From NCBI RefSeq assembly GCF_030272615.1, contig NC_081414.1, forward strand, positions 48,416,501-48,480,500: a stretch of DNA of 64,000 nt, in the 5' to 3' direction. Below, in pieces: positions 43,215-53,770 of this stretch. Position 1 is the stretch's first letter, and each line of letters opens with the position of its first letter. The DNA is from Cryptomeria japonica (lineage: Eukaryota > Streptophyta > Pinopsida > Cupressales > Cupressaceae). The notes beneath the pieces were generated by a model. It did no database searches. It was not told the DNA's origin and worked only from the letters and a program-made list of their open reading frames with translations. Made by a program: the position numbers and the translations under genes.

Positions 43215-43906
43215 ATTTTGGAAACTATGGAGGGTTATTTATCTAAGATAGATCAGCTTGATTCTATGGAGATGGAAATTGTAGTGATCCCTGCTATAAA
43301 TTCTTTGGTTAAACTAGAACTTATAAAAAACCTCGGTGAAAAAGTAAAATTTGTAGTCAACAATAGCATTAGCAAATTACAATAATTATGGTTCCTGAAG
43401 TTTCATACAATGATGAGATAATGAGGAAGGCATTTTAGTTGATTGTGGAAAATTTTTGAGGTTTTGATGATATGAGAAATCCTTCTTTTGCTAAGAGGGT
43501 AAAAATTCTAGAAACTATTGGCAGAATCAGATCATGTGTTGAGATGATAGATCTTGATTGTGAAGATCTTATTCGTAAAATGTTCCAATATTTCTTAGCT
43601 ATTGTTAGTATGAGTCGCATAGAAAATATTAGAGCTTTTATGCAAACCATTATGTCTTTGATTCTAAATGATAGTGATGCTATCTCCTTGCCACTCTTAT
43701 TTATTTTATTGGTGGTTTTGAGAAAGGAGCAAAACTTTTCTTCAGCCATACATGAGATGGTTGTAAATGTTGTTAAACAATGTGTGCAAAAGCTGAGACC
43801 ACACTTCTCAATTCAAAAAATAACTAAAAAGGAAACTCAAGAAGCACCTGGAACAAAAGAGGAAAGTCTTAAAATATCAAGAATCGAAAAGTGTATTGAA
43901 AAATGA
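43215..43906 (+). pseudogene. PDS5-like cohesin cofactor fragment
   Basis: Translation gives AINSLVKLELIKNLGEKVKF (about 43293-43352), then after a frameshift MVPEVSYNDEIM (about 43389-43424) and an open frame 43472-43906 with KRVKILETIGRIRSCVEMID, LIRKMFQYFLAIVS and AFMQTIMSLILNDSDAIS. Order and spacing match the N-terminal HEAT-repeat part of plant PDS5, the protein that regulates cohesin on chromosomes. Only about 230 of more than 1000 residues remain and no introns are evident. It stands about 240-280 bases after a retroelement-like primer site, so capture by an LTR element is possible. A simple gene relic is the alternative. Confidence 0.7.
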
Positions 43907-44599
43907 GCTTAGAAGAAATAATCTTTTCTTCTACAAAAAGTCTTGAGAACCCAACCATCACTGCAAGGACAAAGAAGTGAAATTGTTAAAGAAAAAATTG
44001 AAGGAAAAAAAGAAGATGATGGAAAAAGAGGAACAAAAAAACTTGAGTTGCCTTTAAGATGATGAGTTAAAGGGAGATGAAGGCATGAACTCATCATTAC
44101 TCCTCTAATGATGAGAAGAATGTTCCTACTCGAGAAGATTAGTAGATTTCCCGTTCCAAAGTTTTAGTAGAAGAGAATGCTGATTTTGAGAGTGATGAAG
44201 TTTCCAAACATCAATTAGTGAAAAACAAGAGATTGAGTTTTTTGATGATAGTACTGTCCTGCCACTTATTCATGAAGATTGCAAGGAAAAATTTAGAGAG
44301 AGCTGATTTTGTAAGTCATACTACTCCTAAAATTTAAGGCAAATCAGAAATTTTGCTAAGTGGAGAGCAAAGTTACATTACTAATTTAGAACAAAGCCCT
44401 GAAGAATTGCATGTAATGAAAGAAACAATTATTGGTCTCAAACGAGAAAGTGGTCCACGCTTTAACAAGAATTGATAGCACACACAATTTTATTGAAAGC
44501 CTCATTTGGAAGGCCCAAGTTGAGAAGAGATAGAAAGGCATTGAAAGAGGATCCACTCTTGCAGATTTGCAAACGGTCAAAGATGCTTAGGAAACAATA

Positions 44600-45109
44600 A
44601 AATCAGATTACTAATTTCTTTTAAATAGGGATCATACCATCAAGTTTGCAGAAGAGACCCTTGATGCATTGAAAGGAAGAGAGAAAGAAGTTGATGAGCT
44701 CACCTTTGAGCTTAAATTAACAAAGGACTCAATAGGAAGTATGCAAATAGCATTTGTAGAAGCAAAAAATTAGCTCGATGTTGTAGAACAAATCAAGGAG
44801 CAAGAGAATGAGGAAAGGGCTAGCGGATAAAGAATCAAGCAGGTGATTGATGAACTGGATAGGCTCCAAGAATATTTTGATTTAGAATAGTTTCTTCATT
44901 TTGCAGGTACAAAGTTGGCACTACAAGAAGATTGGTTTAAAGTTAAACAAGATGATGGAAATGATCTCCAATCTTTTGAGAACCCGCTCTTTGAAATGGA
45001 TGTAGAATCATCTTTTGATAACCTGCTCTTTGAAACAGATGCAAGTACCTTTCCTATTGAAGTCATTAATATGGTTCATATCTTGAGATATCTTAAGAAA
45101 AATGAATAG
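44600..45109 (+). pseudogene. Unidentified coiled-coil relic
   Basis: With two or three stops ignored, the frame reads as a charged helical protein: KFAEETLDALKGREKEVDEL, LDVVEQIKEQENEE, IKQVIDELDRLQEYFD, then a 64-codon open stretch 44915-45109 in which NPLFEMDVESSFDN and NLLFETDAS form a short internal repeat. No family recognised. It could be gag-like or a further captured fragment, since it follows the PDS5-like piece on the same strand. Confidence 0.4.
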
Positions 45110-45199
45110 ATGCAGGCAAATAAACGGCCTAAGATTGTCATAAAAAGAAATGGATGAAACTAGACATTTCAATGGATGAACAAATAGAACATCCACCTG

Positions 45200-46744
45200 A
45201 ATTCATGTCCAAATAATAAAAAAGAAATATTTGTTTTCTTATAGAAAAATTATGAAAGTCTATGTGGAAAATGGCATTAGACAGAAAGAGGAAATGTTAC
45301 CTTGATGAATATAACCCTTTATGATCATCAACAGAAGACCTATACAAGGGCAAACATCCCTTAGAGAGCAAAAATATCCATAGCCCAATTTAAGACTAAC
45401 TCATATCATCTTCGGTGCAAAACAAGTAAATAGAAGAAGTCAAAACAAGAAAAGGAGGAGAGAGCATATGTATTTTGCACAGCTAGAACAGCTGAACCAA
45501 AACACACTTTATTTTAGAGAGTGAAACTTACAGTTATATTCTGACCAATTACACAGGTATTTTAGCTGCAGCCTATTTACAAGATATATTCAAAGAAAAA
45601 TTGAAAACATGGGGGAGTTCGCCATAAATAGTAGAATATCAGCACTTCAGAAAGCTAAAATGACAAGGTCTGTTGTCCCATGGACTGTCTTTGATTTGGT
45701 GGAGGTTAAAATTCTTCTATTTTAATTCTATTTTTTGTTGCTATTTCCATCCATCCAATCACCCACTTTATATAATTCATATATAAGAGTGCCCAGCCGC
45801 ATAAAAGACTAGTATTTCATTTTTTCTTCTTTTTCTTAAAATACTTCGAATCATTGTTACTTTCTACTCTGTATTTTTCATGAAAAGTGTACTAACGCAT
45901 TAACTAGGTGACCAATTTAGAGGAAAATCAGTCCAAGCCCTTCCCACAACCTAAACATAAATTATCTTAAACATTAATACTTAACCAAATTGAACACTAT
46001 GAAGTCGTTTGAAATTCATTTCAAAAGACATATTTCATGTGTGCAAAAACTGGAACACGGCTGACATTCATTTAAAGTTCTTAACATGTATTATTAAAAT
46101 TTAAAATAATTTAATTTTGCCAAAAAAAACTTTGCCTGCATATGCCAAATGCCAAATGCCACTCAGACTTGTATTTAATGATGTAACCAAAGCATTCCTG
46201 TAACAAACACACTCACTCAGATTAATGTGTAAAATAACCAGCAAAAGAACGTTTCGGCGTCTTTAGAGAGATTATAACTCCGCTGTTGTTGCTTGCACCC
46301 TGCGCCGCTTAACTTAATTTCCTGTTGGCCTTGAAACGCCCAATCGGCAGCGCAGGTTCGACTCTTGCGGAAGCTAGCCGGCTTTTATTTGTTATATATC
46401 CCACAACCTATTTGACAAAGTCTTTTCAGTCTTCCTTGTGGGGTTTATGTTGAAATACAGTTTAGAGGGAAAATTAAAAAAAAAGATATCCAAACCCTAA
46501 GGCTGCCTTCCATTTAACTTCCTCTATCCTTCGAATCTATTTCTCTTTTTCCCTAGTTGAAAACTCCCTTGTTGAAAACGTCGTGCTCCCCCATATGCTG
46601 GGTACGGAGTAGACCTTTACTTCCTTGTTCTTACAAAAGCAATTTAATCACTTAAATAAACTAGCAATTGCGCCGTGCAATGGGTTGCCGAAGAGGCATG
46701 GAAAGTAACTTTGGGAAATTTTGGTCTATTTTTTGGAATAAATT
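45200..46744. other. Non-coding spacer
   Basis: No supported gene. A GGTTCGACTC box-B-like word at 46355 lacks a convincing tRNA fold around it. Confidence 0.45.
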
Positions 46745-47025
46745 GTGAGAAGAACAAGGAAGAGATAGGGATAGAAATGGGGAGAGATAGATGGAGAAGA
46801 GCGAGGGAGAGAGGGATAAGGAGATAAAGATAGATATGGAGATGGAGAGGGAAAAGAAGAGGGATATAGAGAGGAGAGGGATAGATAAAAAGAGAAAACA
46901 ATAGATAGAGATGGAAGAGATAAATATACTAAGCGAGAGAGAGAGGGAGCAAGGGATTAAAAAAGATATAGGAAGTGATATATATAAAGATAGAGAGATG
47001 GAGATAGAGGGAGAGATGAAAGAAG

Positions 47026-47099
<74 letters not shown>

Positions 47100-47220
47100 T
47101 GATGGAAGGAGAGGTAGAGGGAGATGATGAGATAGGGTGATGGAGAGATAAAAAGATAAAGATATAAGAAGTGATAAATAGAGAGGTAGAGAGAGGGATA
47201 TATATATAAGGAGATATATT
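46745..47220. repeat. Purine-rich (GA/GATA) tract with TA and GA microsatellites
   Basis: About 475 bases in which the plus strand is almost only A and G with scattered T, built from GAGAGATAG, GGAGATAGAG and similar words. It contains a (TA)n run at about 47029-47061 and a (GA)n run at 47062-47097. Such strand asymmetry can form triplex or slipped structures. The pyrimidine-rich open frame on the minus strand (46644-46901) is a composition effect. Confidence 0.9.
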
Positions 47221-47553
47221 ATAATATTTTTTAAATTATTAAAACTAAAAATAGTATTTAAAAAGTTATAAATATATAATTATTTAAATATACATTATAA
47301 TATTTTTTATTACGTCATATTTTTCGATCCATCAAGACACATGTATTTGTGTATTTAGTGTGATTATAAACAATATAAGCAACATACAATCATTTAATTT
47401 TAAAGATTTGTTTTAACTAGATAATTACATATAGATTGAACAAAACATATGTAACACATTTAAAGAAACAATATATTATTATTAATCAAAATAAAAATAT
47501 GAATAATTAGAATAAATTTCAAAAATAAATCTAAATTAAAATTTAAAATAGAA
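47221..47553. other. AT-rich flank of the LINE
   Basis: Over 80 percent A+T by eye, no gene. The abrupt change to GC-rich sequence near 47554 is taken as the LINE start. Confidence 0.5.
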
Positions 47554-47961
47554 TGGGCGAACGATGTCGCGCGGGAGGGGGTTGCAGAGCGCTGAGCTAG
47601 GGCAGTGATGCCCTAGCATGGGGGGGCCTGTGCAGTGCGGGGGGGTCTGAGCAGTGCGGGGAGCAGCAGAGGGAGAAGGGGAGACGCGCGGCGGGCTGCA
47701 GGAGGGTGCAGGTTGCGCGACTCGGGCGCCATTCCAAGCAGGTCGAGGGTTCCAGCAAGGCTGGGGGCCGAGGTTGGACCTCCATCCCGGGTGTGTTGGG
47801 GAGGGGTGGAGTTTTGGGGCTTCTAAATCTTTCGGGCCCCTTTGGGGTGTAGGGTTTTGATCGTCTCGAGTTTTATGTTGAGTATTGGCGGGGAGGCCTC
47901 GAAAGCTCCGCCAGTCATGGATTTTCATGCTGCGATGGGCTCAAAATCCCCATCATAAAGC
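47554..47961 (+). promoter_or_regulatory. GC-rich 5' region of the LINE
   Basis: About 400 bases rich in G and CpG (for example GATGTCGCGCGGGAGGGGG), in sharp contrast to AT-rich DNA upstream. LINE 5' regions hold internal promoters, so this is the likely one. Overlapping open frames on both strands here (such as 47536-47928 minus) reflect composition. Confidence 0.6.
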
Positions 47962-49287
47962 ATGAAGACGTTTAACAATAACCTTTTCTCCTCAGACTCG
48001 GGGTCTGGTAGTGCTGGTAGCTCTCGCATTTTGAAGATTAATGGTTGCTTGGAGAGATGCAGTGAGAGGCCAAAGCTGGTTATTCCTCCTGAGATGATAG
48101 CGGAAGATATCGAATACTTTTCAAAACACTCACTATATTGCAAGTTTTTGGGAATGAGGGTTTCTTTGTAGTTTTTGGAAAACTGGGCGCAGAGGACTTG
48201 GGCTCCGGAGGGGGAAATGGCAAACAACTACTTCATGGTTACTTTCAACTGCATGGAGGATTGCAATAGGGTCTTTGAAGGTGGTCTGTATTTTTACAAC
48301 CAGGTGAGGTTGTTCATCAAACCTTGGCATGTGAGGTTTAACCCCTCGGAGGAGCTCCCGAATAGGGTTTCTGTGTGGGTTCGTTTACCACGTTTTCATG
48401 TGGAATGTTGCTGGGAAGATGTGCTTCGGATGCTTGTCGCTCTACTTAGGAAGCCAGTGGGATCTTCTACGCAAACCCTGGGGAGAAAGGTAATGACCTT
48501 TGCGCGTATCTGTGTTGAAATTGATCTTAGTAAACCTTTGCCAGATGCTATAGATATGTGTGCAGGCTCTTATTCTTGGGTACAACAGTTAGATTATGAG
48601 ACTTTACCATTTCGATGGCGTCTGTGTCATGAGTATGGTTATTTACAGCGTAAGTGACCTAGATATAAATCGGTGGTGCGCCAACCTCAACAGTCGAAAC
48701 CGAGCCAAGATAGGGCTGAAAAAGAGAAAGCTGCCATGTTTGTCGAGGCTGGGGGTACTGATGGTTTTGTCCCAGTTAAGACAAAGAACAGGAACAGAGG
48801 ACAAAAGAGGTCTTTACAAGAGAGACAGGAGGAGGATACCTTTAACAAATTTGAGGCCTTGGATGACCTTTTCCATCAGGAAGTTGATCTGGGGCTAACC
48901 CCTTTGGATCAAGGTGCGTCAGGGGGGGCTCCGAAAAGAGTAATTGAGGACCCTATCCAGACCCTGCTAGTGGTTGGAAGCCAACTGATGGAGATGGATC
49001 AGCCAGTAGGGGTTCAGTTGGGACTCACTCCTGGGATTGAGGTGAATTTGGTTGAGGGGGAGGGTTCTCTAATTGCTTTGAAACTGGAACCGGCTGGGGT
49101 CAAAAGCAATAAGTCCTCTGCTCACCTGGGTTTGCATCAGAAAGATATTAAGAAAAGTGCTTCAGAGAAGAGCTCAAAGGTTGGCAGAAAGAAGGATTTG
49201 GACAAGATCAAATTGATGGGGGAGAATTTGGTTGAGTCAGGGTCAGTAAAGACTTTGGATTCTCACTTTTCCAATCCTCCAAAATGA
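47962..49287 (+). pseudogene. LINE ORF1 (DUF4283-like RNA-binding protein)
   Basis: A single frame of 442 codons with two internal stops (TAG 48169-48171, TGA 48655-48657). The middle part (NYFMVTFNCMEDCNRVFEGG, FIKPWHVRFNP, VSVWVRLPRFHVECC) matches the DUF4283 domain of plant L1 ORF1 proteins. A zinc knuckle should follow. RLCHEYGYLQRK then the TGA shows it, with His changed to Tyr and the last Cys codon turned into a stop. The remainder is Lys/Glu-rich and unordered. The stop codon overlaps the ORF2 start as ATGA. Confidence 0.85.
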
Positions 49288-49745
49288 TTGTGCTTTCATG
49301 GAATGTGAGGGGCTTGAACAGTGGCCCTAGACAAAAAGTTGTTTGGGATTTGATTAGGAATCATTCACCTGATGTCTTATTTTTGCAAGAAACTAAACTT
49401 ACAGTGGAGAGTGTGATGGGCCTGGTGCCGAAGTTGTGGGGTCGTGGCGAGTGTTAGTGTGTTGGGGCAGCTAGTTCCTCTGAAGGGGTGACCTGTCTTT
49501 GGAACCCCTTAAGGTTTTGCCCTATTTGGTGGGTTGCCTCCCGATCTTCGTTATCTGGGGTTCTCTCTAGTCTCGAGATTGGGGAATTCATTTTGTTTTC
49601 TAACATCTATGCCCCTACTGATCTTCGGGGTAAGCAAAACTTATGGTCTCATATTTCCTGTATGCGAAGTCTGGCCCCTTTTCATCCTTGGATTATGGCA
49701 GGAGACTTCAATGCCATCCTTGAGCTGAGTGAAATGAAATGAAGG
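49284..49745 (+). pseudogene. LINE ORF2, endonuclease domain
   Basis: Starts at ATG 49284-49286, overlapping the ORF1 stop by three bases. APE-type endonuclease motifs are visible: LSWNVRGLNS, DVLFLQETK, FSNIYAPTD and MAGDFNAIL. The domain nicks target DNA for target-primed reverse transcription. A TAG near 49456 and a TGA at 49740-49742 interrupt it. A run of 23 G at 49744-49766 follows and coincides with a change of frame. Confidence 0.88.
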
Positions 49746-49766
49746 GGGGGGGGGGGGGGGGGGGGG
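49744..49766 (+). repeat. Poly(G) run of 23
   Basis: Uninterrupted G23. The endonuclease frame before it and the RT frame after it differ, so expansion of this run probably caused the shift. It could also be a sequencing or assembly error. Confidence 0.85.
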
Positions 49767-52622
49767 TTATGTGGTTGGAACCTTCTTCTTTCCTTTTTCA
49801 CGATAATATTTCCTTGTTGCAACTTGTTGACATTAAGTTGGGTAATGGTTTGTTCACTTGGAACAATAGGAGGGTGGGAGAGTATTGGATTGCATAGAGG
49901 TTGGATTGTTTCCTAGTTTCTAGTTTTTGGATTGGTGGGGGGTGGTCCACCAGTTCTGATATTTTTGACTGGAGAGGGTCAGATGACTGGCCCATCGAGT
50001 TGGTTTCTTCTTCGGCTTGGGTTGCTCTCTCACCTTCATTCAAATTCCAACTAATGGAGCTTTGGGATCCTACTTTGCAAGCTCTTGTAGCGGAGTGGTG
50101 GAGGAAAGGGAGGTCGGCCTTTGGCACTGCCATGTACTCCTTTGCCAAGTAGCTGCAATCTATTAAGTTTCAGCTTAAACAGTTGAACCGACAGGGCTTT
50201 GGGAACATTTTTCATGCCAAGAAAGTTGCTCAAATTGTGTTGAATGGGATCACCAGCAAAATCAGAGAGCATGGTTTGTCTAAGGACTTGCTCAAGGAGG
50301 AAGACAAGGTTGTCAAGGTGGTAGAGGAATGGGAGCTTAGGGAAGAAATTTACTAGAAGTAGAGAGCTCGTATTGATTGGCTGAAGGAGGGGGACAAAAA
50401 CACTGCTTTCTTCTTCAACTCAGTGAAAGCTAGAAGGCGTGGAAATTCCATCCCTGTTCTGGTTAATGATAGAGGTGAGCAATGCTTATCCTTGCAGGAT
50501 ATATCTAGGGAGGCGTCTCAGTTTTTCTTGTCCTTCTTTAGGGAGGACTCTCAGGGGGAAACGGGGGAGGAGAACCAGGTTCTCACTTGCATTCCTTCTC
50601 TTGTCACGGGGGAGATGAATGAGCAGCTTTTGGGTCCTATTTTGTTGGAAGAGCTTGAGAGGATTGTCTTTCACATGAGGAAAGGAAAAGCTCTTGGACC
50701 GGATGGGTTCCTAGTTGAATTCTTTCAAGAATTCTGGGATATTATCAAGCTGGATTTACTGGAGGTTGTGCAGGAGTCCCAGAGGAATAAGCAGATGCTT
50801 CGGGCGTTGAATGTGAATTTCAATGCTCTTATCCCCAAGTGTGAGGGGGCTGAGCAGTTAGGCCAGTTCTGCCCCATCTCTCTCTGCAATGTGATTTATA
50901 AGATCATCTCTAAGCTGATAGTGGATAGATTGAAGAAGTGCCTAGGGAATGTTATCTCTGAGGAGCATAGTGGGTTCGTGGAAGGGCGTCAAATTTTGGA
51001 TGGGGTGGTCATTGCTACGAAGACCATTCATTCTATGGCAACTTCCAAGGAAAAAGCTATGTTTATCAAGCTGGATATGGCTAAGGCGTACGACAGAGTT
51101 CAGTGGTTCTTCTTTCAGAAGATCCTCAAGGCTTTTGGTTTTGCTGATGAGTGGATCTAGTGTGTTATGAGTTGTCTTACGACTACCTCTTTCTCTGTGC
51201 TTATCAATGGAGATCATACTGAGTTGTTTGGTGCGTCTAGGGGTCTCTGTCGGGGGGACCCCCTCTCCCCTTATTTATTCATTCTCCTGGCAGAGGGTCT
51301 GGGGAAGCTGATTAAGCATAATGTGGGTCTAGGTATTATTCAGGGTTGGAGATGGGGTAATGACTTGCAGCCATAGTCTCATTTGCAGTTTATGGATGAC
51401 ACGACTCTTATGGGGCTTGCTCAGATCAGAGAAGCTAATAATCTGCGTATGGTTTTGGATGTTTATCTTGCGGCCTCAGGCCAGCTGATCAATGAGGATA
51501 AATCTTCTATCCTCTTTTTCAACACTCCCGAAACTATTCAAAGGAGGATTTCTCTTATCTTGAGATTCCAAGTTGGCTCCTTGCCCTTGATTTATTTGGG
51601 TATTCCTATCTCTCCTAGTAACCCTCCTAGGGAGTCTTGGCAGGGTATCTTGGATAAATTTCGCACGAAGGTTGAACACTAGACTCATAAATGGCTATCT
51701 TTTGCTCGAAGGGTTCAACTAATTCAGTTGGTGGTTCAAGCTCTTCCGATCTATCGTTGTATGCTTCACGTGGCTCTCAAGTGGTTCTTGAAGGGTCTAG
51801 ATTCTCTGGCTAGGCAATTCTTATGGGCAGGCAATATTTCCTCTTCAAAATGGAGCCTTGTCAATTGGGACTTGGTGTGTAGCCCGAAGCAGTCGGGGGG
51901 GCTTGGTTTAAGGCAGTCTGTTCTTTTTGGGGAGGTTCTAGCGGCTAAATTGTACTGGAGGTGGTGTGTTGAGCAGGATCGAGGCTGGGCCAAGATTTTG
52001 GCCAACAAATATATGCAGAGGGTCCCGATGGAGGAAATCCTTAGATATCCGCTCGAGGGAAAGGGCTCTTCGATCTGGTATACTCTCAAGAGGGGGGCTT
52101 CTCTCATTAAGGCATGACTCTTTTGGATTTGCAAGAGGGGGGAAGAGGTCCTTTTCTGGAACGACTCTTGGGATGGCTTTCCTCCCATTCTTGATCAGTT
52201 CCCTAACCTTGGGAATATGTGCCAGAGATTTTTGGAGGCTGGATGGTCAAGGGTGAGTGACTTCAAGGCTATTTAGAGGTGTGGACGGCTGGATTTGGAG
52301 AGGTGGAAGACTCCTAATGAGTGGTCAATTGTTGGGATGGAGGAAGAGTGTGCTGAGCTGTAGGGCATTTTGGTGAGTAGACACTGTAGCTCCCTCAAGG
52401 GTAGGGATGGGCTTGCTTGGTCTCCAAATCGTAAGGGCGTGTTTACGGTGGCCAGTGGATACCAAGTATTGTTAAATCGAAGACTTGAGGGAAGAGAGGT
52501 GCACTAGTGGAAATAGGTGTGGAATAATGTGTCTTGGCCGAAGTGTAATTGCTTTGCTTGGACTTTGGCTTTGAATAGATCTCTAACCTGGGACAATATC
52601 CACAAATGGGGATTTATGGGAA
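49767..52622 (+). pseudogene. LINE ORF2, reverse transcriptase part
   Basis: From GVMWLEPSSSLFHDN onward one frame is kept with about ten stops. RT motifs: KGKALGPDGFLVEFFQEFW, NALIPKCEGAEQLGQFCPIS, SGFVEGRQILDG, FIKLDMAKAYDRVQWFF, GLCRGDPLSPYLFILLAEGL, and catalytic FMDDTTLMG at about 51389-51415. SLPLIYLGIPI and the thumb region WLSFARRVQLIQLV follow. Most stops are TAG where CAG or TGG is expected. The protein is cut by the retrotransposon insertion after HKWGFMG. Confidence 0.9.
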
Positions 52623-52650
52623 TGTCATGCTCCCTCTTTAGCTCTATCTA
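52623..52650 (+). repeat. 28-bp stub of the composite's first LTR
   Basis: TGTCATGCTCCCTCTTTAGC plus a few bases matches the first 28 bases of the LTR at 61434, then switches directly to RT sequence. This is a deletion junction. Confidence 0.85.
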
Positions 52651-53770
52651 CTTCGGATGTGTATTGATTACCAGGCATTGAACAAGAAGACAATCAAGAA
52701 CAAATATCCTATTCCATGCATTGATGAGTTGTTGGATGAGCTTCATGGAGCTATCTACTACTCTAAGATTGATCTTCGTTCAGGCTATCATCAGATTCAT
52801 GTACGAGTAGAGGATGTACACAAGACTGCTTTCTGCTGTCACTATGGGCACTATGAGTTTCTGGTGATGCCTTTTGGCCTTACCAATGCGCCAGCCACTT
52901 TCCAGTCCTATATGAACCATATCTTCAACAAGTAGTTGAGGAAGTCGGTTCTAGTGTTCTTTGACGATATCCTGATTTACAGTCGTACTTGGGAGGACCA
53001 TCTCAGACATGTTGAGGAGGTACTTAGCATCATGGAGAGTCAGTCTTTATTTTCTAAGTTGTCCAAATGTGAGTTTGGACTTAGAGAGGTCTTATATCTG
53101 GGTCATGCCATCAGTGTTGATGGGGTGAAGGTGCATGAGGAGAAAATTCAGGCAATTCGTAATTGGCCCTGTCCTTGGAACATTACTGAGTTACATGGAT
53201 TCCTCGATCTATGTGCTTACTACAGGAGATTTGTGAGGGGCTTCTCTCAATTGGCAGCACCCCTGACAGACCTCGCAAAGAGAAGAGCTTTTAGATGGAC
53301 AGAACAAGCACATGGGGTCTTTGACAGACTCAAGGAGGTTATGAGCACTTGTCCAGTTGTGGCACTCCTTGACTTCTCGCAACCATTTGTACTTGAGTGT
53401 GATGCTTCAGGTGCGGGCATTGGAGCGGTGTTGATACATAATAGACATCCCATTGCTTACGAGAGTAGGAAGTTGCGTGATAATGAGATGTTGTATTCTA
53501 CATATGATAAGGAAATGTTGGCTATTATGCATGCATTAGCCAAGTTCAGACAGTATCTTGTTGGCAGCAAATTCGTGGTAAAAACAGACCACGACAGTTT
53601 GAAGTATTTCCTTGATCAGACCTAGCTCAATGATCGTCAACAAAAATGGGTAAGCAAGATCTAGGCCTATGATTTTGACGTCGAATTCACTAAGGGAAAG
53701 AATAATACTATTGTTGATGCACTTTCTAGGAAACTATCACTTGCTGCCCTATGCTCATTGAGTGAGATTT
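52651..53770 (+). pseudogene. E2 reverse transcriptase (N-terminally deleted) and RNase H
   Basis: Begins inside the RT motif [20 protein letters not shown]. The catalytic FFDDILIYS is intact at about 52960-52985. RNase H shows [28 protein letters not shown] and KTDHDSLKYFLDQT. Stops: TAG 52933-52935 (shared with E3), and TAG after LDQT at about 53623. It cannot be translated as gag-pol because everything upstream is missing. Confidence 0.92.

Noticed and set aside
46355-46364. Box-B-like GGTTCGACTC
   Set aside because: No box A at a suitable distance and no stable cloverleaf could be drawn.
46644-46901. 85-codon Leu/Pro/Ser-rich protein on the minus strand
   Set aside because: Reverse complement of the purine-rich tract, low-complexity only.
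47536-47928. 130-codon Pro-rich protein on the minus strand
   Set aside because: Composition effect of the GC-rich LINE 5' region. Several frames on both strands are open there.
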